Shown piece by piece: positions 60,201 to 64,000 of a DNA stretch of 64,000 nucleotides; position 1 is the first letter of the stretch, and each line of letters begins with the position of its first letter. This DNA comes from Thunnus maccoyii (Eukaryota > Chordata > Actinopteri > Scombriformes > Scombridae), in the NCBI RefSeq assembly GCF_910596095.1, contig NC_056546.1:25882425-25946424 (forward strand), written 5' to 3'. Position numbers and translations under genes: made by a program. Under the pieces are notes generated by a model, which saw only the letters and a list, made by a program, of their open reading frames with translations, made no database searches and was not told the origin of the DNA.

Positions 60201-63043
60201 TTTTTTAATCTTTGTCATTTAGTACAAGAAACATATGGTTGTACAAGACAGAAGATGTATTAAATCTTGGCAAAGGTGAGGAGACATGAGTTTCAGTCAA
60301 TTTCTGTGGTTGCTGTTGCATGTAACTCTAAACATCATGCAATGGCTTCATTTCTGACAATTATAGAGTTGTGTATCACATGACACCTGAAAAGTCATCC
60401 AGCTCTGTTCTTGAAATAGGAAGTAAAGTCTTGATTTGACCTAATTGCAGAGTATGTGTTACCTTTCTTACTGTACTTTGTGTGTCCACAGCCTACTTTC
60501 CACTCACTGAACAATGGACAGGTGTCTATTGTTACGGTTGGTGTAACACACATAAACCTATTGTCTTATCCTGACTCACCACCCAAAGAGGTCATTTACT
60601 GTCATTCTGCTCTCACTTATCCAACATCGCAGTCGAGTCCTACCAGATAAAATGTGCTGATGTAGGTACTATTTATTAATAACTTTAGTCCATTCAGCAC
60701 CACATTTATCTAATTTTCAAGAGAGAATAAAGTTTTGTATTTAAGGATTTTGTTATTAAAAACAGCAATAAAATGTTATTCTGTTTGTTTAAAAATGAGA
60801 GTGAGGACAATGTGGGACATCTGACATTTGGAGCCAATCATTTGGCTTCCGAAAAATTTAGATATGCTTTACAACCTGTCATCGGGATGACGCTATCATA
60901 ACGTTTTCAGTTTTTGGTGGACCATTTCATTACAGAGGTGGTAATAAAGTTAAATGAAGAGCATATGCCATTTCATACACTAGTTCCTTTCTGATGAACA
61001 AAATTCTACAGAAACAGTGTGATACACCAGGTACATAACATTTAAAGGCTTTGCACTTCAATGGTACACACACACAGGTGATTTCTCTTGTTTCTGATTA
61101 GGGCTCTCGGTCTGAGCAGCAGTTATATAAGCCAAAGTAAGTGAAAACACCTGTATGGGTGTGCAGTCCCTAAATGCTTTGATATGGAGATGTTAAATAA
61201 TTTTTTTTTAATACTGGCACAAAGTTTCAACTATCAGCACCATCATTCCAACATAATGATTATTAAAGAATCCAATGTCTATAGAGTTAACTGATTAGCA
61301 CCAGAGGGCTCTGCTTTAAAATCTGTTCTACAAAGGTTTTTTCAGTCACTCCAGTATTTTTTACAGGCAATAGCTCAAGGAAGTAGTTAAGCTGATTTAT
61401 GAGAATTATGAGAAAAATGACAATAATCCCTATTTGTTATGATTGGGTTACCATCTAAATGTCAGCATTCCCTCTTGGCCATGTAGGGCTATTGTCTGTG
61501 TCTCAGGAGAAGGCTGTGGATGGACAGTGAGAGTACTGAAGCAGACTCCCATTACATAAATGCAGAACTGTAAATCACATGGAGCCTGCCTGATGGACTG
61601 CACCCAGGACAGGATGAGTATGACAGCTGCAATAATAGCTATAATCTCACCCTGTGCCACAATTACCCTTAAGAAAAACATTTTAAATGTGAAGAAATAG
61701 TTACTGTTTGTGACATTAATGTGCATCACTCTGGAAAGTCAATCTTTTTGAAAGCACTAAAGATTTCATTATTTTATATTTCTGTCGTTTTCTGTTCTAC
61801 TCTTTTACACTTTTCCCTAAACTGAACTAAACTACTTATTCTCTACCTGAGAATATACAGTAGGGTCCAAAAGTCTTTCCCCAAAAGGGAAAGTGATCTG
61901 AGACTTTTGGACCCTACTGTAGTTATATTGTATGTACAGTTAAGTCTTATTTAAAGAAATACTGTAATATGCATATTCACTTTTTTTGCTGAGTTAGATG
62001 AGAAGAATGATACCACTTTATTTGAGTGGTATCAATCTTCTCATATAACGCTTGACAAGAAAGCAAATAAGTGTATTTCCAAAACTGTTAAATATTCATT
62101 TAACATCCAAGGACAATCCAGCACCTTACTGTACAACATCTAACATTATCTACTGACTTGCACTACTAATGTACAGTATATCACTGGACACTATCTATGT
62201 ATGGTGTATATTCAGTACATATTAAAGATTATGGTCCTGTACTTTTAGGATGTATTCTCTGCTTTTATTATTATTTAGCTTTTCATTGTACTTTATTTCT
62301 GCCCTACTTCATTTGTTTTTTATGAACTATGGGACTTGGTTGCTGTTATCCTTTTGGATTAATAAATTACTTTATTTATGTATGTATCTAAATCCTGCAG
62401 CCATTACAGCCAGGCCTGTCTTTTGGAAATGGCATGTCATTGCAAAAGTGAATATTAAATAATAAATGTATCAATATATAAATGCAATGAAATGAATTAG
62501 CAAATACCTTAAACAATTGTTCAATACATAAATAAAAAGATGAATAAATAAATAGATAGCAGCAAAGGGAAAAAAAAGTCTCATTCATTCTTATGTTTTG
62601 TTTTGTTTATCCGCTAATATTAAGACAGATGAGGATTAAAAGCTGCATAATAAGTTAAAGAAAATCATAACATGGTAAACATTAAATAACAAAATCACAT
62701 AAGTAAGACTGTGGTATATGCAGTTTAGGTGAAACACACAGTAGTGTTGTTCTATACTGACAGATGTATGTCATAAACTGATTCATAATTTCATCCAAAT
62801 GATACTTTTGTGCTTTGATAATATGAAAATTAACCATGAACCAAATATGTATTGATATAATTATTGAGAAATAGAAGGCCGGATTGATAATAACTTTTCA
62901 TAAAAACAATCACACATGTATCCAGGTAACTATGAGCCATACCAGTCTTAGGCCACCACTAAAAGACCATCCAATAACATAAAGAAGAACGTTTTAAAAA
63001 GTAAAGGACATCTTACAGGAGCAGAGATTTTCACTCACCACAT
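36070..63043 (-). CDS. MUC4-like transmembrane glycoprotein with 34-EGF rod, NIDO, AMOP, VWD and SEA-like modules (25 exons, 2,590 aa)
   Basis: Exons (minus): 63043-63039, 60085-60030, 59866-57785, 55760-55638, 55499-53487, 52620-52487, 51990-51823, 51690-51511, 50036-49445, 49100-48951, 48582-48365, 47090-47015, 46770-46480, 45191-44955, 44791-44639, 44196-44018, 42998-42806, 42684-42565, 42477-42358, 40730-40710, 40564-40503, 40342-40150, 39556-39428, 39129-38994, 36211-36070. All junctions are GT-AG and phase-compatible; the total is 7,773 bases, divisible by three. Order: signal peptide, 34 EGF, NIDO (about 1427-1590), AMOP (about 1715-1825), VWD (1835-2032), cadherin-like linker, EGF modules, SEA-like (2371-2455), EGF, membrane span, 52-residue tail. 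The NIDO-AMOP-VWD-EGF-TM series is that of MUC4 and of invertebrate mucin-like proteins. It is inferred to be a type I cell-surface, calcium-stabilised adhesion or barrier protein. I cannot give an official symbol; the precise human orthologue, if any, is unknown. Confidence 0.87.
38994..39129 (-). CDS. Exon 24: transmembrane span
   Basis: [13 protein letters not shown] precedes a hydrophobic span ([20 protein letters not shown]) and a cysteine-rich stop-transfer sequence ACFCCCKKT. The span makes this a type I membrane protein, and the CFCCC cluster is a candidate palmitoylation site. It ends in phase 2 with a GTGAGT donor. Confidence 0.92.
39428..39556 (-). CDS. Exon 23: last EGF module
   Basis: A 129-base symmetrical 1-1 exon encodes [30 protein letters not shown] and a final CIIG, the last extracellular module before the membrane span. 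Confidence 0.88.
40150..40730 (-). CDS. Exons 20-22: 21-base microexon plus SEA-like segment
   Basis: The microexon 40730-40710 adds GDSANPP and is bounded by a TCTCTGCAG acceptor and a GTAAAA donor. Exons 21 and 22 encode [20 protein letters not shown] and [15 protein letters not shown], then [20 protein letters not shown] and [18 protein letters not shown]. Predicted strand-helix-strand order, position just before a membrane-proximal EGF, and a GSVLG sequence similar to the GSVVV autoproteolysis site suggest an SEA-like domain, though the similarity is weak. Confidence 0.65.
42358..42998 (-). CDS. Exons 17-19: juxtamembrane EGF modules
   Basis: Exon 17 finishes the non-calcium EGF begun in exon 16 ([13 protein letters not shown]) and adds a thrombospondin/COMP-like module ([22 protein letters not shown]). 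Exon 18 encodes an EGF with [17 protein letters not shown] and [12 protein letters not shown]. Exon 19 encodes [18 protein letters not shown] to DTDGC. All junctions except the 16/17 split are phase 1. Confidence 0.85.
44018..45191 (-). CDS. Exons 14-16: post-VWD linker and cadherin-like segment
   Basis: Exon 14 encodes [17 protein letters not shown] and a segment with two cysteines (CKGSMQC). Exons 15 and 16 encode [20 protein letters not shown] then [15 protein letters not shown] and [19 protein letters not shown] with KVSDEL, a beta-sandwich resembling cadherin-like or dystroglycan-type repeats. Exon 16 ends within a new EGF ([13 protein letters not shown]). Confidence 0.75.
45580..46160 (+). 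repeat. Interspersed repeat family B, copy 2 (intron 13)
   Basis: Shares ordered blocks with 13540-13985 and 47405-47880: ATTTTTTTGTCACTTGAGGGCAG, TTGATATGGT, CATATTTACACATCTAGCAG, AGCTCCATTTTGGTTTTCAC, GTGCTGGGCAGGTAGCATA, GCTGAAAGACACTAAAATC and GGACAGCTTTAA. It is non-coding in the orientation opposite to the host gene. Confidence 0.75.
46480..48582 (-). CDS. Exons 11-13: von Willebrand factor type D domain
   Basis: Exons 48582-48365, 47090-47015 and 46770-46480 read [20 protein letters not shown] then [34 protein letters not shown], and [18 protein letters not shown] with [13 protein letters not shown] and HYFGLSW. The order and the GLMGLW-NDF-FG..W ending are those of MUC4-type VWD. The usual GDPHF start is here YGSLHF, so the acid-labile Asp-Pro bond of GDPH mucins is absent. 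Confidence 0.88.
47405..47880 (+). repeat. Interspersed repeat family B, copy 3 (intron 11)
   Basis: Blocks TTGATTTTTTAGCCACTTGG, GGGGGCAGCAG, AAATTGATATGGTAAAC, ATACACATCCAGCAGATATG, AGCTCTGTTTTGTTCTCCA and GTGCTGGGCAGGTAGCATAC match copy 2. It ends less completely than copy 1. Confidence 0.75.
48951..50036 (-). CDS. Exons 9-10: end of NIDO and AMOP domain
   Basis: Exon 9 (592 bases) closes the NIDO region, then gives [15 protein letters not shown] and [14 protein letters not shown], which open the AMOP domain, and [18 protein letters not shown]. Exon 10 gives [20 protein letters not shown] and RCQGYSW. The paired cysteines (C-P-C; CC; C of RCQGY) match AMOP, an extracellular adhesion-associated module in MUC4, SUSD2 and ISM1. 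Confidence 0.88.
51511..52620 (-). CDS. Exons 6-8: NIDO (nidogen-like) domain
   Basis: Exons 52620-52487, 51990-51823 and 51690-51511 start [12 protein letters not shown] and continue with [37 protein letters not shown] and GRLLYQ, then end [18 protein letters not shown]. The LYPFG start, a hydrophobic 'VFWDDAD' strand and 'AWILKITW' are the hallmarks of NIDO domains as in nidogen, MUC4 and SNED1. The domain then runs into exon 9 ([20 protein letters not shown]). Confidence 0.85.
53487..55499 (-). CDS. Exon 5: giant exon with EGF modules 19-34
   Basis: A 2,013-base exon encodes 16 EGF-like modules, nearly all with D-x-[DN]-E-C starts. Module 22 ([12 protein letters not shown]) lacks the usual Asp/Asn-Glu start. 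Module 33 has an enlarged last loop ([16 protein letters not shown]). Module 34 ends early ([10 protein letters not shown]) and leads into the short [10 protein letters not shown] linker before NIDO. The module set is rich in NxT/S sequons (NNTC, NSTC, NGTC, NETEC type). Confidence 0.92.
55638..55760 (-). CDS. Exon 4: single EGF module 18
   Basis: A 123-base symmetrical 1-1 exon encodes one calcium-binding EGF ([12 protein letters not shown] to [12 protein letters not shown]), the usual one-exon-per-EGF pattern. It is the only singly encoded module within the 34-module rod. Confidence 0.9.
56385..56800 (-). pseudogene. Duplicated 3' end of exon 3 (broken pseudo-exon) in intron 3
   Basis: This region matches 57530-57966 closely, covering the last modules of exon 3, its donor and about 250 bases of following intron. 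The copy keeps the [15 protein letters not shown] and CPDNETEC parts. It has lost 23 bases within the last module (after GS) and two bases in a CA run near its other end, so both frames shift. It has no acceptor of its own, because duplicated intron 1 sequence abuts it. It should be skipped in splicing. Confidence 0.88.
56806..57527. repeat. Copy of intron 1 block (60793-61518) inside intron 3
   Basis: The stretch beginning AATGAGAGTGAGCACAATGT aligns over its whole length with 60793-61518, with about one difference per ten to fifteen bases and a few small gaps. Shared landmarks are GGACATCTGACATTTGG, GTGATACACCAGGTACATAA, GAGCAGCAGTTATATAAGCC and CATGTAGGGCTATTGTCTG. The similarity ends just beyond GAAGGCT at both copies. 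Confidence 0.9.
57785..59866 (-). CDS. Exon 3: giant exon with EGF modules 1-17
   Basis: This 2,082-base exon encodes 17 EGF-like modules without an intron. Most begin D-[IVLM]-[DN]-E-C and contain C-x-N-x4-[YF]-x-C, the calcium-binding EGF signature with the Asn that may be beta-hydroxylated. Examples are [12 protein letters not shown] and [10 protein letters not shown]. Module 16 ([16 protein letters not shown]) lacks the calcium motif, and module 1 lacks it as well. Several NxT/S sequons are present (for example NFTC, NATC). The exon is flanked by phase 1 introns at both ends. Confidence 0.92.
60030..60085 (-). CDS. Exon 2: signal peptide core
   Basis: TTACAG acceptor, 56 coding bases ([18 protein letters not shown]), then G and a GTGAGT donor. 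Cleavage is likely after the CCA, leaving [11 protein letters not shown] at the mature N-terminus. The exon is in phase with exon 1 (TG+G = Trp) and exon 3 (G+TT = Val). Confidence 0.85.
60793..61518. repeat. Source (partner) copy of the duplicated block, in intron 1
   Basis: This is the partner of 56806-57527. It lies between exon 1 and exon 2, upstream of the intact exon 3. The two copies together mark the ends of a tandem duplication. Confidence 0.9.
61856..61921. mobile_element. 66-bp foldback unit with perfect 21-bp terminal inverted repeats
   Basis: The left arm 61856-61876 (TACAGTAGGGTCCAAAAGTC plus T) is exactly the reverse complement of 61901-61921. The 24-base centre TTCCCCAAAAGGGAAAGTGA plus TCTG contains a further small inverted repeat. 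The TA ends suggest a Tc1/mariner-type insertion, although the target site is ambiguous. Confidence 0.8.
61950..62100. mobile_element. Short foldback element (MITE family A), copy 3
   Basis: Arms GTTAGATGAGAAGAATGATA and TATCAATCTTCTCATATAAC lie either side of a short loop at about 61993-62048, flanked by TATTCACTTTTTTTGCTGAG and CAAGAAAGCAAATAAGTG. This matches the hairpin at 7068-7222 and the ends of the 10337-10910 element. It lies in intron 1 of the MUC4-like gene. Confidence 0.75.
63039..63043 (-). CDS. Exon 1 of the MUC4-like gene (start codon)
   Basis: ATGTG followed by GTGAGT. Joined to exon 2 it reads [20 protein letters not shown], an ideal signal peptide with its hydrophobic core directly after the start. 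The preceding sequence is GGGGAAAT, a fair initiation context (A at -3). The intron to exon 2 is about 2.95 kb and contains the source copy of a duplicated block and two MITEs. Confidence 0.75.
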
Positions 63044-64000
63044 ATTTCCCCGTCTCCTGGTGGTCTCTGAGTCTTCCGTGGGGGAGAAGGTGCGGAGCCC
63101 CCTCCTCTAGATCTCTCTCTGCCGTTTTCCCTTCTCTCTCTGCGTCTTTCCCCGCAGAGTCGAACCTCAGTCCTCAACCAGCCTTTTCCGCTTCCTTCTC
63201 CTCCACCTCTGTCTTGATTCCTCCACCCCTGGGAGTCAGGACAATGGCCCACCTCACCATACCATGCACTGCCCTGACATCTTAAACCTCTGGGAAGGGG
63301 AACACCCATAATCCCCTGCTTGTGTGTCAGCTCTCGCACAATAAGAGCACCAGTCCCCTAAGGCCTTCATTTGTCCTCTTCACTGTAGTCAAGAAGACAG
63401 GACACCAACATGACTTTCATTCACCTGATCATTCGTGGAGCCTTTAAGTGATATTTTACAATTTGATTCTGCTAAATTTAGTTTGAGATATCGCTTTGTA
63501 TGAAGAGTGCGTGTTAAAAACATGTCAGTCATATTAAAATCCCCAGTGATACCAGTATAACAACTTATGAGTTTAATCAAACCATTTAGATCCCATACCC
63601 TTGTTTTCATTAACCAAGTGCGATAGACATTCTGTATCGTCCTATGTGATGAATCCGAATCATATGGCATCAATACAAGACATATTTTAAATTGTCAATC
63701 AATTTCTGCATTTATTCGAAAGCTAAATTCTACTATCTAATTTTAGATGTCATTAGATCCTGGCGTGTTCTCAAGCAGTCACATGGTATACCTGCCAGTC
63801 AGCACTGTATAGACTATATAGCACACACAGAGTCCTTGGCAGCAGCTACTGGAGCAATAAGGCAGCCACAGAATAGATGCTGAGCTGGTTTATGAGCTCC
63901 GTCCACCGTTAAGAAAATGGGACTGTTTTTATGGCCTGTTGTAAAGATTGAAGTATCTGGTCGCCTGGGCCTGTACAATAGTTTACCCTTGTTACACACT
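63044..64000 (-). promoter_or_regulatory. 5' UTR and probable promoter region of the MUC4-like gene
   Basis: The minus-strand sequence just before the start codon (63044-63260) is purine-rich (GGAGAAGG, GGAGGAAGG, AGAGAGAGA-like) and therefore probably untranslated leader or promoter. The rest to 64000 is AT-rich with no recognised exon. No TATA box is convincing, and additional 5' non-coding exons may lie outside the window. Confidence 0.4.

Noticed and set aside
63031..63339. 102-codon minus-strand frame over the MUC4-like start
   Set aside because: It overlaps exon 1 in another frame and is low-complexity Gly/Arg-rich; the ATG at 63043 alone gives a signal peptide in phase with exon 2.

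Overview
This is vertebrate genomic DNA, almost certainly from a teleost fish. The evidence is exon-intron genes with GT-AG introns, dense (TG)n microsatellites, several fish-type foldback/hAT-like elements, a Penelope-like retroelement, and a calmodulin gene whose predicted protein matches vertebrate calmodulin. The gene order TTC7A (last exon) - STPG4 - CALM2 is that of human 2p21, so the microsynteny is ancient. All exon boundaries were derived by hand from splice signals and reading-frame continuity; I had no transcript data.

Layout: 1-760 holds a decayed Ty3/gypsy integrase fragment. 1.8-6.0 kb is repeat-rich and includes a dead non-LTR element on the minus strand. The final coding exon of TTC7A is at 6725-6943 (+). 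STPG4 follows on the minus strand (CDS 24088 to 15269, seven exons, 242 aa), with an internally deleted Penelope-like element in its last intron. CALM2 is next on the minus strand (CDS 29705 to 26632, six exons, 149 aa). After 6.4 kb of mostly non-coding DNA, one large minus-strand gene fills 63043 to 36070.

That gene can be assembled completely: 25 exons, all phases compatible, 7,773 coding bases, 2,590 aa. It encodes a signal peptide, 34 consecutive EGF-like modules, a nidogen-like (NIDO) region, AMOP, VWD, a cadherin-like linker, more EGF modules, an SEA-like segment, a single membrane span and a short tail. The NIDO-AMOP-VWD-EGF-TM core is the MUC4 arrangement, but a calcium-binding EGF rod replaces the mucin repeats. 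Thirty-three of the 34 N-terminal EGF modules are packed into two giant exons of about 2 kb each. Intron 3 holds a decayed tandem duplicate of the 5' half of this gene.

Nothing here resembles an operon, CRISPR array or prokaryotic system. The most distinctive item is the MUC4-like EGF-rod gene and its duplication scar. The genes are independent loci; their only evident relation is conserved neighbourhood.
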